A stretch of 64,000 bases of DNA from Halichondria panicea (lineage: Eukaryota; Porifera; Demospongiae; Suberitida; Halichondriidae): positions 1,600,931 through 1,664,930 of the forward strand of contig NC_087386.1 in assembly GCF_963675165.1 (NCBI RefSeq). The letters run 5' to 3'. Below the pieces are notes generated by a model. That model ran no database searches. It was not told the origin of the DNA and saw only the letters and a list, made by a program, of their open reading frames with translations. Made by a program: the position numbers and the translations under genes. Positions 36,107 through 48,339 of this stretch are shown one piece after another. Numbering within the stretch: position 1 is the first letter of the stretch; every line of letters starts with the position of its first letter.

Positions 36107-37440
36107 TTATAAGTCATTAAGATGCTTGCCACAACTCCATGCATCAACTGAAAACAAACAGAGATCATATCAATTTTTATAATGGACTTGTACATCTTAC
36201 CATTGGAAAGCTTCCCTCCTTTGTAGTGGTCACAACAGAGAGACAGGCTGCAGCTGTCTAGCATGATTGCGTTAATGATGTTAGGTACAGCAATCATTAG
36301 TCTGTGAGGGTAGGTCAGATAGTCTATAGTTTGCCCTGTGTGTGTGTGCATGTGGAGGGGGCGGTTAATAAATGTGTGTGTGTGGGAGGGGGCGGTGGAT
36401 GAATGTATGTGTGTGTGGGGGAGGGGGGTGACGTACTGGGTAAGTTTTGACCACAAGTACTGGTGCTTTGTCCGAGGGATACTGGCTTGGCGCACTTTCT
36501 TATTGGATTGTTGGCACAAAGTATACAACTATTTGCATTGCCTCTTTTCACAGGGATGTCATAGTTAACAAAACAGAGATACTGTTTAGGAAGTTTCTAG
36601 AAAGGTGTTGTAGAATCCCGAACACATGCAGTGAGGGTTCTCTCGCCCTGAGGGCTTCTAAACGATCACTAAACAGTGTCAAAGCGTTTTAGGTATTAGC
36701 CAATGAGCTCTTGATTTTTCTTATCTACAATCTGTAATCTATGCGACATGATCAAAATGATCATCTAAATTGGAGAAAACACTACCTCTAGCCAATCAAA
36801 TTGCTGCTTATAGAAAAATCTATGGCATCTTGCAAGAGTGACATCTTAAATATTTCAGTGTTCATAAAACATATAATTATCACATTCATTGAAGATGCAT
36901 GCCCAAATGTGTTGCATTGCGAGTAGGCTAATTGCGAGACATCTCCACATTGACACTCGTGTTCCATGAACCAAACTGAACCATATGACTGCGATCAAAC
37001 AAACTTGTGAACATTGCTCCACTGCTTGAAATAATCATAAAATTCACTTGAACTGGATCCGTGCATTCTATGACTGTAAACTCACAGTGACGTTTTCAAA
37101 GGGGACTGGTGGCGTGCAAGTGAGACCAATGCAATCAATGGCAGTGCACTGGGGGTAGTTTGCCAAGACCCCCTCCAGAGAATCACAATGATCTGATGCG
37201 TGGCTGACTGTGTGTGTGCATGTGTTATACTGGTATCAATGTAATAGTAGCTATTAGCCCGTTTACACCAAGCCTTTAATCCGGATTCGACCCGGATTAG
37301 GTGTCGTGTAAACGGGGCTATTGACAATTAAAGTTTGCCTCTCCATGCAACATGATTATAATTTATGAGCTGCCACAGATCAGTACAGTACACTCACCCA
37401 TTATTTGGCCCAGGAGAAACAGAATTTCAAGGAACATCAT
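36107..37440 (-). pseudogene. Z1: secreted Cys-rich partner gene, damaged copy
   Basis: Exon 1 (signal peptide, start 37440) is open and 122 bp from the Ig2 start. Exon 2 ends at the PFENVT|GTGAGT donor. Downstream, the exon beginning after the CA tract (near 36330) has two extra bases giving an early TAG. In this copy and in Z5 the exons coding LTYPHRL and CSLSLCCDHYKGGKLSNG are joined without the two exon parts and introns that separate them elsewhere. Last exon is about 36107-36147. The whole segment is nearly identical to 51231-52300. Confidence 0.55.
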
Positions 37441-37562
37441 TAATTTTGTGTAGTTAACGATCTTTACATACTTTAGTGATTACTTCGTGTAGTCATGTGC
37501 ATAAAGAAGTGCAGGAAGCATAGCTTTATCTGCAGAACTCATTAGCACTACAGACTATAATT

Positions 37563-39062
37563 ATGGCGACCAGATTATATGAACTACTATCATTCTTCTA
37601 TTTTGTTCAGTTATCATTTGGTAGTAAGTGAAGGCATGAATCTCTTCTAACTGAATAAATAGCTCATAATTGTAGTCTATAGCCATGATCATTATTTCAA
37701 CTCCTGCAGAGATCTCATTCATCGGTCCAGCAGAAACATTGGAGACTCTACCAACAAGTCTGGATGGCCATGGTCTACAGACATTAACAATTCTCGATTT
37801 CAGTATGCTACCAGTGACACTACAACGTGAAAATTATACCTCAACATGGACTCTACCTAATGGGGAAATGGTATCTGAGGAAAATCAAAGCCTAAGTCCA
37901 CTGATTTTTGTCTTCGAAGGACAGATTGTAATAAATACTACAGTTGTACCAAGCAGAACTCTACTGGTTCAAGGCCCGTCCTACACTGATGCTGGTGTGT
38001 ACAGATGTAGTGTACAGGACGACCGCAACCCAGGCTCTCCACCAATAGAAGGAACAATAGAGCTAAGGCTGATATGTGAGTATACTAAGCAACAAACGTT
38101 ATTAACATACTTATCTCTACAGTAACACTAACTGCTATAAACTCAAGCGTGACAATATTGGACAATGCTTCATTTGTGGAACTAAGTTGTGATATGAGCA
38201 ACTACATTCGACCTGACGATCAACTGCAATGATTCAGAGATGGAGAAATGATAACCTCAGGGCAGGCCAGACGACAAATAACTGTCATGAATGGAAACGC
38301 CGATCAAGGACAGTTTGAAGGTCTTTTTACCCAATCATCGAAAGTTTCGGTGCTCACAATCTCAAATCCTGTTTTAAATGATACTGGAACATACAATTGC
38401 CGTGTGATGGGGACCACAGAATCTGTTAGTATTGAACTACTTGTTCAAAGATCAGGTGAGAATAATTTATAAGAGTACAGTGTGGTTGTTAGGCTTGCTA
38501 TTCAATCTATTTTCTAGAAACAGCTACAAACCCTACAACACAAGGAATAACTTCGTCTACACCTGTTACAGAATTAACGTTTCCCCTCCCTGCCCTAATC
38601 GGAGGAATAGCTGGAATATTGGCACTCATTGTCCTCATACTCGTCATAGTAATCGTGGTGGTTAGTATAAAACATAGGTGTGTGGCAAAGAGAAAAAAGA
38701 AAAATAACCATACTGATGATCCTATGTACGACTACCCAGACGAGCTTCCACCACCTCCATTACCACAGCCCAGGACCAATCAGATTCAAGTGATAACCAA
38801 CACAGCCTACAATCTGACTACGTTACATAATGATGTACCGGCCGCGGATGCCACTTATGAGACAACAATGAACACTACCAACCCAGCATATGGTCTAACA
38901 CTATCAGCAAGTGCAGGCATCTCTATTGCAGTTAATTCAGCTCAGCAACAAGATGAAACACCTCCTGCTACCAACCCAACCTTTGAAGATGAAGAGATTT
39001 TCTATTTTCCATGTGTTACTCACCCAACATACAAAGAGGAAGTGTATAATCATAACGATTGA
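37563..39062 (+). pseudogene. Ig2: receptor copy with one nonsense codon
   Basis: Exons 37563-37623, 37710-38075, 38123-38455, 38518-39062. Everything is open except TGA at 38230-38232, where all other copies encode the invariant C-strand Trp of Ig domain 2 (LQW to LQ*). Class A membrane helix (ILALIVLILVIVIVVV). Tail keeps YDYPDELPPPPLPQP, two added tyrosine motifs (AYNLTTL, ATYETTM), NPAYGL and HPTYKEEVY, but lacks the ITIM-like segment. The upstream TATA box is lost. A single base change separates it from an intact gene, so it may be polymorphic or a soluble, truncated one-domain product. Confidence 0.8.
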
Positions 39063-39265
39063 GAACTCGATGAGTGCATGTACCTTATTTAATGTGCTAT
39101 CTATACTCCTTGAATACACCTTCAAGTAGCATGATAATTATTATTGAGTCAGAACAACATTGTGCTGGTAAAGATTAGGTGCAAATGGTACATGTTGAAA
39201 TCATAAAAGCATTTGCAGAAACCATAGTTAGAGAGCAGCAGCTGTGTTGAATTATGAGTCAGTCA

Positions 39266-40887
39266 TTAAGATGTTGCTAACTTAATTTGCAGTCCATCAA
39301 CTGAAAACAAACAGAGATCATCAATTTTAATAATGCACTTGTACATCTTACCATTGAAAAGCTTCCCTCCTTTGTAGAGGTCACAACAGAGAGACAGACT
39401 GCAGCTGTCCTCTACCACACTCACCACACCTGACATCACAGCCCACTGTGTAATGGAGTCCATGTTAACAGGCATGCAAAAATGACAGCTACAACCAAAT
39501 AACATACCTGACAGTTGGTTAATTTATCAATGCTCACTCCACGAACCGAAAGTGTTGTGGCTCCCAATACAAGGGATAGTGCATGCAAACATGCAAATTC
39601 AGGGCGTCCGATTACCAGTTGAATCCTTAGCATGCATGTATACAGTCACACCATGCATGGCAAGATTCAGGGTCTTTCTTGAATTATGTAATCTCTAGCA
39701 TGACAGCGTTAATGATGTTAGGTACAATATCAGCAATCATTGGTCTGTGAGGGTAGGTCAGATAGTCTAGTTTGCCCTGTGTGTGCATGTGTGCATGTGT
39801 AGGGGGCGGTTAATGAATGTGTGTGTGTGGGAGGGGGCGGTGGATGAATGTATATGTGTATGTGTGTGTGGGGGGGGTGACGTACTGGGTAAGTTTTAAC
39901 CACAAGTGCTTGTGCTCTGTCCGAGGGATACTGGCTTGGCGCACTTTCCTATTGGATTGTTGACACAAAGTACACAACTATTTGCATTGCCTCTTTTTAC
40001 AGGTATGTCATAGTTAACAAAACAGAGATACTGTTTAGGAAGTTTCTAGAAAGGTGTTGTAGAATCGCAAACACATACAGTGAGGGTTCTCTCGCCCTGA
40101 GGGCTTCTAAACGGTCACTAAACAGTGTCAAAGCGTTTTAGGTAATAGCAGATGAGCTCTTGATTTTTCTTATCTACAATCTGTAATCTATGCGACATGA
40201 TCAAAATGATCATCTAAATTGGAGAGAACACTACCTCTAGCCAATCAAATTGCTGCTTATAGTAAAATCTATGGCATCTTGCAAGAGTGACATCTTAAAT
40301 ATTTCAGTGTTCATAAAACATATATCACATTCATTGACGATGCATGCCCAAATGTGTTGCATTGCGAGTAGGCTAATTGCGAGACATCTCCACATTGACA
40401 CTCGTGTTCCATGAACCAAACTGAACCACTTGACCGCGATCAAACAAACTTGTGAACATTGCTCCACTGCTTGAGATAATCGTAAAATCACTTGAACTGG
40501 ATCCGTGCATTCTATGACTGTAAACTCACAGTAAAGTTTTCAAAGGGGACTGGTGGTGTGCAAGTGAGACCAATGCAATCAATGGCAGTGCACTGGGGGT
40601 AGTTTGCCAAGACCCCCTCCAGAAAATCACAATGATCTGATGCGTGGCTGACTGTTGTGTGTGTGCATGTGTAATATACTAGTGTCAATGTAATATTAGC
40701 CATTAGCCTGTTTACACCAATCCTTTAATCCGGATTCGACCCGGATTAGGTGTCGTGTAAACGGGGCTATTGACAATTAAAGTTTGCCTCTCCATACAAC
40801 ATGATTATAATTCATGAACTGCCACAGATGTACAGTACACTTACCCATTATTTGGCCCAGGAGAAACAGAATTTCAAGGAACATCAT
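39266..40887 (-). pseudogene. Z2: secreted Cys-rich partner gene, damaged copy
   Basis: Read exons (minus): start 40887 (signal peptide), exon 2 ending PFENFT|GTGAGT near 40527, exon GKLDYLTYP near 39690-39778, exon with VRGVSIDKLTNCQ (39508 to about 39566), exon 39352-39445 (WAVMSG...CSLSLCCDLYKGGKLFNG), last exon 39266-39300 (VDGLQIKLATS, stop). The GKLDYLTYP exon runs into TAA after MLEIT, and the acceptor before ATTLSVRG is TGG instead of TAG. The other exons are open. Start codons of Z2 and Ig3 are 158 bp apart. Confidence 0.6.
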
Positions 40888-41045
40888 TTTCAACCTTTGT
40901 AGAGTCTAATTATCATTTGTGTAGTTAACGATCTTTACTTACTTTAGTGATCTTTGAAATTCTTGTGGTCATGTGCACAAAAATATAAAAAGTACAGGAA
41001 GCATAGCTTTATCTGCAGAACTCATTAGCACTACAGACTATAATT

Positions 41046-42489
41046 ATGGCGACCAGATTATATGAACTACTATCATTCTTCTATTTTGTTCAGTTATCAT
41101 TTGCTCGTAAGTGAAGGCATGAATCTCTTCTCATAGTCTAGCCATGATCATTATTTCAACTCCTGCAGAGATCTCATTCATTGGTCCAAGAGAAAAAGTG
41201 GAGACAATACCAACAAATCAGAATGGCATACAGGCATTAATAATTATCGATTTCAGCATGCTACCAGTGACACTACAACGTGAAAATTATACCTCAACAT
41301 GGACTCTACCTAATGGGGAAATGGTATCTGAGGAAAATCAAAGCCTAAATCCACTGATTTTTGTCTCAGAAGGACCGATTGCAGTAGATGCTACAGTTGT
41401 ACCAACCACAACACTACTGGTTCAAGGTGTGTCCTACACTGATGCTGGTGTGTACAGATGTAGTGTACAGGACGACCGCAACCCAGGCTCTCCACCAATA
41501 GAAGGAACAATAGAGCTAAGGCTGATATGTGAGTATAATTAAGTATACTAAGCAACAAACGTTATTAACATACTTATCTCTACAGTAACACTAACTGCTA
41601 TAAACTCAAGCGTGACAATATTGGACAATGCTTCATTTGTGGAACTAAGATGTGATATGAGTGACTACATTCGACCTGACGATCAACTGCAATGGTTCAG
41701 AGATGGAGAAATGATAACCTCAGGGCAGGCCAGACGACAAATAACTGTCATGAATGGAAACGCCGATCAAGGACAGTTTGGAGGTCTTTCAACCCAATCA
41801 TCGAGAGTTTCGGTGCTCACAATCTCAAATCCTGTTTTAAATGATACTGGAACTTACAATTGCCATGTGATGGGGACCACAGAATCTGTTAGTATTGAAC
41901 TACTTGTTCAAAGATCAGGTGAGAATAATTTATAAGAGTACAGTTTGGTTGTTAGGCTTGCTATTCAATCTATTTTCTAGAAACAGCTACAAACCCTATA
42001 ACACAAGGAATAACTTCGTCTACACCTGTTACAGAATTAACGCTTCCCCTCCCTGCCCTAATCGGAGGAATAGCTGGAATATTGGCACTCGTTGTCCTCA
42101 TACTCGTCATAGTAATCGTGGTGGTTAGTAGATGTGTGGCAAAGAGAAAAAAGAAAAATAAGCATACAGATGATCCTATGTACGACTACCCAGATGAGCT
42201 TCCACCTCCTTCACTACCACAACCCAGGACCAATCAGATTCAAGTGACAACCAATACAGCCTACGATCTGACTACGCTACATAATGATGCACCGGACGTC
42301 ACTTATGAGACAATAATGGACACTACCAACCCAGCATATGGTCTAAGACTATCAGCAAGTGCAGGCATCTCTGTTGATACCAATATTTCTTATGGTATAG
42401 TTAATCCTATTACAGCTAAATCAGCTCAGCAACAAGATGAAACACCTGCTACCAACCCAACCTTTGAAGATGCAAGAGATTTTCTATAA
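41046..42489 (+). CDS. Ig3: two-Ig receptor (intact, shorter tail)
   Basis: Exons 41046-41106, 41169-41528, 41586-41918, 41981-42489; 420 residues with consistent phases. Signal peptide MATRLYELLSFFYFVQLSFA. Domain 1 begins ISFIGPREKVETIPTNQNG, shared with Ig7. Domain 2 is canonical. Class A membrane helix, but the juxtamembrane KH dipeptide seen in Ig1 and Ig2 is missing. Tail: YDYPDELPPPSLPQP, AYDLTTL, VTYETIM, NPAYGLRL, ISYGIV (ITIM-like). It ends early at FEDARDFL; the HPTYKEEV segment lies just past the stop in the other frame, so this end is a recent shortening. Confidence 0.87.
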
Positions 42490-42751
42490 ATAATTGTCCA
42501 CGTGTTACTTACCCAACATACAAAGAGGAAGTGTATAGTCATAACGATTGAGAACTCGATGAGTGCATGTACCTTATTCAATGTGCTATCTATACTCCTT
42601 GAATACACCTATACAAGTAACATGATAATTATTATTGAGTCAGAACAACATTGTGCTGGTAAAGATTAGGTGTAAATACTATTACCGGTACATGTTGAAA
42701 TCATAAAAGCATTTGCAGAAACCATAGTTAGAGAGCAACAGCTGTGTTGAA

Positions 42752-44261
42752 TTATGAGTCATTAAGATGTTGCCAACTTTGCAGTCCATCAACTGAAAAC
42801 GAACAGATATAATTATATCATCAATGTTGATACTGCACTTGTACATCTTACCATGGAAAAGTTTACCTCCTTTGTAGAGGTCACAACAGAGAGACAGACT
42901 GCAGCCGTCTCCTACCACACTCACCAGACTTGACATCACAGCCCACTGTGTAATGGAGTCTGCATGTGTTAACAGGCATGCAAAAATGACAGCTACAACC
43001 ACACACCTGACAGTTGGTAAATGCTCACTCCACGAACATAAATTGTTGTGGCTCCTATACAATTAGGGATAGTGCAAACAAATTCAGGGTGTGCAATTAC
43101 CCCTTAGCATGTGCAGTCACACCTTGGCAAGCAGCATCAGGGTATTTTTTTAATGATGTAGTCTCTAATAGCATGACTGCGTTAATGATGTTAGGTACAA
43201 TATATCAGCAATCATTAGTCTGAGGGTAGGTCAGATAGTCTAGTTTGCCCTGTGTGTGTGTGTGTGTGTGTGGAGGGGGCGGTAAATAAATTTGTGTATG
43301 CGTGGGAGGAGGTGGTGGATGAATGTGTGTGTGTGTGCGTGTGTGTGAGGGGGTGATGTACTTGGTAAGTTTTGACCACAAGTACTGGTGCTCTATCCGA
43401 GGAATACTGGCTTGGCACACTTTCCTATTGGATTGTTGGCACAAAGTACACAACTGAATAGTCTGCCTCTGTTTACAAAAATGTCATAGTTAAATAAATT
43501 TCGATACTGCAATTAACTCACGACCTCCCCAGAACACGTACTGCAGGAAGCTTTAGCAAGGGTCTTGAAGTCGAATGGCAGTCAACGAGCAGGAAGCTTA
43601 CTATATATGTACATAGCTAGCTGGCCTAGTGTAGTATAATTTAATTTATATAGAGTAAGTCGCCGAACTCCGTCAGACATCAAATTGTGTCAGGTAAAAG
43701 GGCGTGTAACGCACAAACAAAACAAGACTGATTCAAACTAATTACACACACTAACAGATGGCCATGGGCCTATTGTCCAGCGAAAACTTGGATAGGCCAA
43801 GTCGCTTCCAGTCCGAGCAGTAATAACTTGAAAAAAACCACCGAATGTTTCGATTTTTGTCATAACGTACCGATCGCCGTTTTTGCCAAACTACACAGCT
43901 AGAGCTAACTGACACAAGCTGAGTACAATCTAGATAGAGTGCAGTACAGAGTGGAGCAATTCCCAGAATCAGGAGACCCTGCAAAGTGGAGCTACACTTG
44001 TTTCTTTGTGAGGGTTGTAAGTGCTGAGTCAGCAATATTCTAGCTATAAGCGCAAAATATATAGCGCTTATAACTATAGGCGCTATATACTAGTATATAC
44101 TAATTACCCCTTAGCATGTATAGTCACACCACCTTGGCAAGCAGCATCAGGGTATTTTTTGAATGATGTAGTCTCTAATAGCATGACTGCGTTAATGATG
44201 TTAGGTACAATATATCAGCAATCATTAGTCTGAGGGTATAGGTCAAATAGTCTAGTTTGCC

Positions 44262-44303
<42 letters not shown>

Positions 44304-44352
44304 AGGGGGCAGTAAATAAATTTGTGCATGTGTGGGAGGAGGCGGTGGGTGA

Positions 44353-44390
<38 letters not shown>

Positions 44391-45433
44391 GTGTGAGGAG
44401 GTGATGTACTTGGTAAGTTTTGACCACAAGTACTGGTGCTCTATCCGAGCTTGGCACACTTTCCTATTGGATTGTTGGCACAAAGTACACAACTGAAAAT
44501 TCTGCCTCTGTTTACAAAAATGTCATAGTTAAATAAATTTCGATACTTTAATTAAAACAGAAAATCTTAAGATACTGTTTAGGAAGTTTATAGAAAGGTG
44601 TTGTAGAATCGCAAACACATACAGTGAGGGTTCTCTTGCCCTGAGGGCTTCTAAACGGTCACTAAACAGTGTCAAAGCGTTTTAGGTAATAGTGAATGAG
44701 CTCTTGATTTTTCTTATCTACAATCTGTAATCTATGCGACATGATCAAAATGATTATCTAAATTGGAGAGAACACTACCTCTATATAGCCAATCAAGTTG
44801 CTGCTTATAGTAAAATCTATGGCATCTTGCAAGAGTGACATCTTAAATATTTCAGTGTTCATAAAACATATATCACATTCATTGAAGATGCATGCCCAAA
44901 TGTGTTGCATTGCGAGTAGGCTAATTGCGAGACATCCGCACATTGACACTCGTGTTCCATGAGCCAAACTGAACCACTTGACTGCGATCAAACAAACTTG
45001 TGAACATTGCTCCACTGCTTGAGATAATCGTAAAATCACTTGAACTGAATCCGTGCATTCTATGACTGTAAACTCACAGTAAAGTTTTCAAAGGGGACTG
45101 GTGGTGTGCAAGTGAGACCAATGCAATCAATGGCAGTGCACTGGGGGTAGTTTGCCAAGACCCCCTCCAGAGAATCACAATGATCTGATGCGTGGCTGAC
45201 TGTGTGTGTGCATGTGTTATACTGGTATTAATGTAATATTAGCCATTAGCCCGGTTTACACCAATCTTTTAATCCGAATTCGACCCAGATTAGGTGTCGT
45301 GTAAACGGGGCTATTGACAATTAAAGTTTGCCTCTCCATGCAATATAATTATAATTCATGAACTGCCACAGATCAGTACAGTACACTTACCCATTATTTG
45401 GCCCAGGAGAAACAGAATTTCAAGGAACATCAT
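42752..45433 (-). pseudogene. Z3: secreted Cys-rich partner gene with internal duplication
   Basis: Start 45433, 165 bp from the Ig4 start position. Exons 1-2 are open to PFENFT|GTGAGT. The GKLDYLTYP exon is present twice (about 43115-43250 and 44125-44265) because a roughly 1-kb segment is duplicated. Both have lost two bases in the CCTCACAG stretch. The VRGVS exon lacks about eight bases. The cysteine exon (42853-42946, CSLSLCCDLYKGGKLFHG) and last exon (42752-42792) are open. Confidence 0.55.
43097..44550. repeat. Tandem duplication inside Z3
   Basis: 43097-43520 and 44102-44550 are near-identical (shared 'AATTACCCCTTAGCATGT', GT-rich block, 'GGTGATGTACTTGGTAAG'). The roughly 560 bp between them has no match elsewhere in the window and no convincing gene. 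The second copy has a much longer (GT)n run (44265-44302). Confidence 0.8.
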
Positions 45434-45598
45434 TTTCAACCTTTGTAGAGTCTAAGATCTAATTATTATTTGTGTAGTTAACGATCTTTACTTACTTTAG
45501 TGATCTTCGAGATTCTTGTGGTCATGTGCACAAAAATATAAAAAGTGCAGGAAGCATAGCTTTATCTGCAGAACTCATTAGCACTACAGACTATAATT

Positions 45599-46800
45599 GT
45601 GGCGACCAGATTATATGAACTACTATCATTCTTCTATTTTGTTCAGTTATCATTTGGTCGTAAGTGAAGGCATGAATCTCTTCTAACTGAATAAATAGCT
45701 CATAATTGTAGTCTATAGCCATGATCATTATTTCAACTCCTGCAGAGATCTCATTCATGGGTCCAGCAGAAATATTGAAAACATTACCAACAAGTTTGAG
45801 TGGCCTACAGACATTAACAATTCTTGATTTCAATTTGCTACCAGTGACACTACATGAAGAGAATTATACTGCAACATGGACTCTACCTAATGGGGAAATG
45901 GTATCTATGGAAAATCAAAGTCCAAACAGGAATATATTTGTCTTGAAAGGACGAATTCCTCTAAATGCTACTACAAATGGGCCAAGCACAGCTCTACTGA
46001 TTCAAAGCCTGTCCTACACTGATGCTGGTGTGTACAGATGTAGTGTACAGGACGACCGCAACCCAGGCTCTCCACCAATAGAAGGAACAATAGAGCTAAG
46101 GCTGACATGTGAGTGCAATTGAGTACTAAGCAACAAATGTTATTAACATACTTACTTCACAGTAACACTAACTGCTATAAACTCAAGCGTGACAATATTG
46201 GACAATGCTTCATTTGTGGAACTAAGATGTGATATGAGTGACTACATTCGACCTGATGATCAACTGCAATGGTTCAGAAATGGAGAAATGATAACCCCAG
46301 GACAGGCTAGACGACAGATCACTTTCATGAATGGAACCGCCAGGCTAGGACAGTTTGGAGATCTTTCAATCCAATCATCGAGAGTTTCGGTGCTCACAAT
46401 CTCAAATCCTGTTTTAAGTGATACTGGAGTGTACAATTGCCGTGTGATGGAGACTACAGAATTCGTTGATATTGCACTAATTGTACAGAGTTCAGCCTTA
46501 CTTGGTGGGTAATGGCTACATAGCTTAGCATATTATAGTCTTATTGTTTCATTCATTGCAGGGGGGGTAACAGAGATCTCAGCTACTATTGACTCAACTA
46601 CAGTTCGTCTGCCAACCAATACATCGTCAGAAACCACACCAACTCCAATAGTGACCATTGCACTAGGTGTAACGTTTGGTGGACTAGCACTACTCTATGG
46701 TGTGATTTATATAGTGTGTGCAGCAAAGTGCAAGAATCTGAAGCAGCATCAGCAAAATCACGATCCTTATGACCACTGTCAAGAGGGCGGCCCGTTCTAA
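45599..46800 (+). pseudogene. Ig4: receptor copy without ATG and with LINE-truncated tail
   Basis: Exons 45599-45659, 45746-46108, 46163-46504, 46562-46800 stay in frame, but the expected start codon reads GTG at 45599. Both Ig domains are open. The membrane segment is class B (IVTIALGVTFGGLALLYGVI). The tail is cut after QNHDPYDHC by an inserted LINE fragment that supplies QEGGPF and a stop. The displaced rest of the tail continues at 47031-47289 (IAYGMV, QQQDETPPATNPTFED) but is out of use. A TATA box is still present upstream at 45537. Confidence 0.8.
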
Positions 46801-47030
46801 TTATTAACAGTTGCTTTCTATGGAATGAGTTACCTATAGTAAATTAGTCAATAGTATACCTCCTATAAAGTTTATACTCTTGGACGTTACCTGAACACAA
46901 CCAGTTAGTTACCCTATACCCTTTAACTATATAATGATGTTTGTGTTAGGGAGCACCTCGAGAGGCTAGTGGCCTACTGTGCTTCCCTTTTCTGTGTGTT
47001 GGATAAATCTTATTGATTTATTGATTGATT
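46777..47030 (+). mobile_element. 5'-truncated LINE/SINE 3' end
   Basis: About 250 bp with no counterpart in the other seven copies, inserted in the Ig4 tail exon. It ends in a short TTGATT-type repeat (TTATTGATTTATTGATTGATTG), as many RTE/CR1-like elements do, preceded by GGAGCACCTCGAGAGGCTAG. No coding part remains. Target duplication not clear. Confidence 0.65.
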
Positions 47031-47603
47031 GAGTTTCCACCGCCTCCACTACCACAGCCTGAAACCGATAATGATGATATATTCAAGATAATGATTCACC
47101 TGACCACAATTATGAGACAACAATGCACACTTATGACTACCAACCCAGCATAGCAGGCATCTCTGTTGATACCAATATTGCCTATGGTATGGTTAAAGAC
47201 ATTCGTACTACAGCTACTAATTCAGCTCAGCAACAAGATGAAACACCCCCTGCTACCAACCCAACCTTTGAAGATCAGTGCAATATATGAGTTAGCTTAA
47301 TTATTGTTTATCTGTTTCGCACCCAACATTACAAACGAAAAGTGTTGCATTATTTGTATAGACTATACAATTGAATACCATGCATACCTACGTTACATGG
47401 TTATGACTCAGATCAGAACAACATTACATATTAAAATCATAAACAGAAACTGTAACCGTAGTAACCATAATGAAGAGAGCAACAGTTGTTAACTAGTGTT
47501 CAAGCTGGCGCTGTGCTAATGCCTCTCGCCATGTTTTTGCTTTCGCTCAAAAGTATTAGAGTGTTATCTATAATGAATTTTATATTAAAGTTAGCTTATC
47601 TAT

Positions 47604-47840
47604 ATAAAGTCACTGAGAAGAAAAGACTTATTTATATGCATCTATTGTTGTTATTTATTGTATTATGTGGCTTACCAGGACCTCAAGAAAGAAGAAAATT
47701 GATTCTTCCAGGATCTGTAGTTCAGTGTATATAATATCTAAGAAGAAAAGACCTGTGTACATGCATATTGTTATCTATATTGTTATATGGTAGTGTTTTG
47801 TGGCTTACCAGGCCCTCAAGACAAAGATGATTCTGCCAGG
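47604..47840. repeat. Degenerate tandem duplication, about 115 bp
   Basis: Two copies share AAGAAAAGAC, GTGGCTTACCAGG and CCTCAAGA-AAGA-GATTCT. Non-coding; between the Ig4 remnant and the X3/Z4 remnant. Confidence 0.65.
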
Positions 47841-48029
47841 AGAATCTGGATCTGGATCTTGGATATCACACATGGGGAATGAGCGCGCATGCGCATTACA
47901 TCCACAGGAATAATTAAAGGGTGTGTCCAAAGAGATCAATGGCTACTGCTAGCTAGCTGTTTTAACAGATATTTTCTGAGTATTGTAGCTAACAAAAAGT
48001 TAGCGCTTTAGTGCAAGGCTAACTCATAT

Positions 48030-48125
48030 GTTGAATAGAAAGTTTGTGCGGACAGATGATGCTATGAAAGATTCTGAAGAGACTGCAACAGCCTTCAATG
48101 TGAGTCAAACTAGCCATAACTCGAG
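48030..48125. repeat. Dispersed repeat, copy 2 (other copy near 16525)
   Basis: Matches the 16525-16625 segment over about 100 bp. Confidence 0.7.
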
Positions 48126-48240
48126 AAAGAAGCTTTAGTTTGCTAATCCACGAATCAAAATCCAAGAGAACGTGGCTAGAAGCCTATAGAAGCTGTTAGT
48201 TTTCGTCGCATTGCAACCGTTGAGCAGTTATAGCTGGAAT

Positions 48241-48250
48241 ACACACACAC

Positions 48251-48285
<35 letters not shown>

Positions 48286-48295
48286 CACACACAGT
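48241..48295. repeat. (CA)n(CAGA)n microsatellite in an interspersed repeat
   Basis: CACACA then nine CAGA units then CACACA. Flanked by TTTACCGTATCCCTCGTGCGGCTACGCC-like text, which looks like the end of a repeat family. Confidence 0.85.
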
Positions 48296-48339
48296 CAGCT
48301 TTACCGTATCCCTCGTGCGGCTACGCCTCGAGGCATAAT

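Noticed and set aside
36324-36551. Frames rich in C and HTH repeats in the Z introns (CILCANNPIRKCAKPVSLGQ)
   Set aside because: Two frames are equally open, the segment does not fit the exon phases of Z, and most of it is GT-rich intron sequence.
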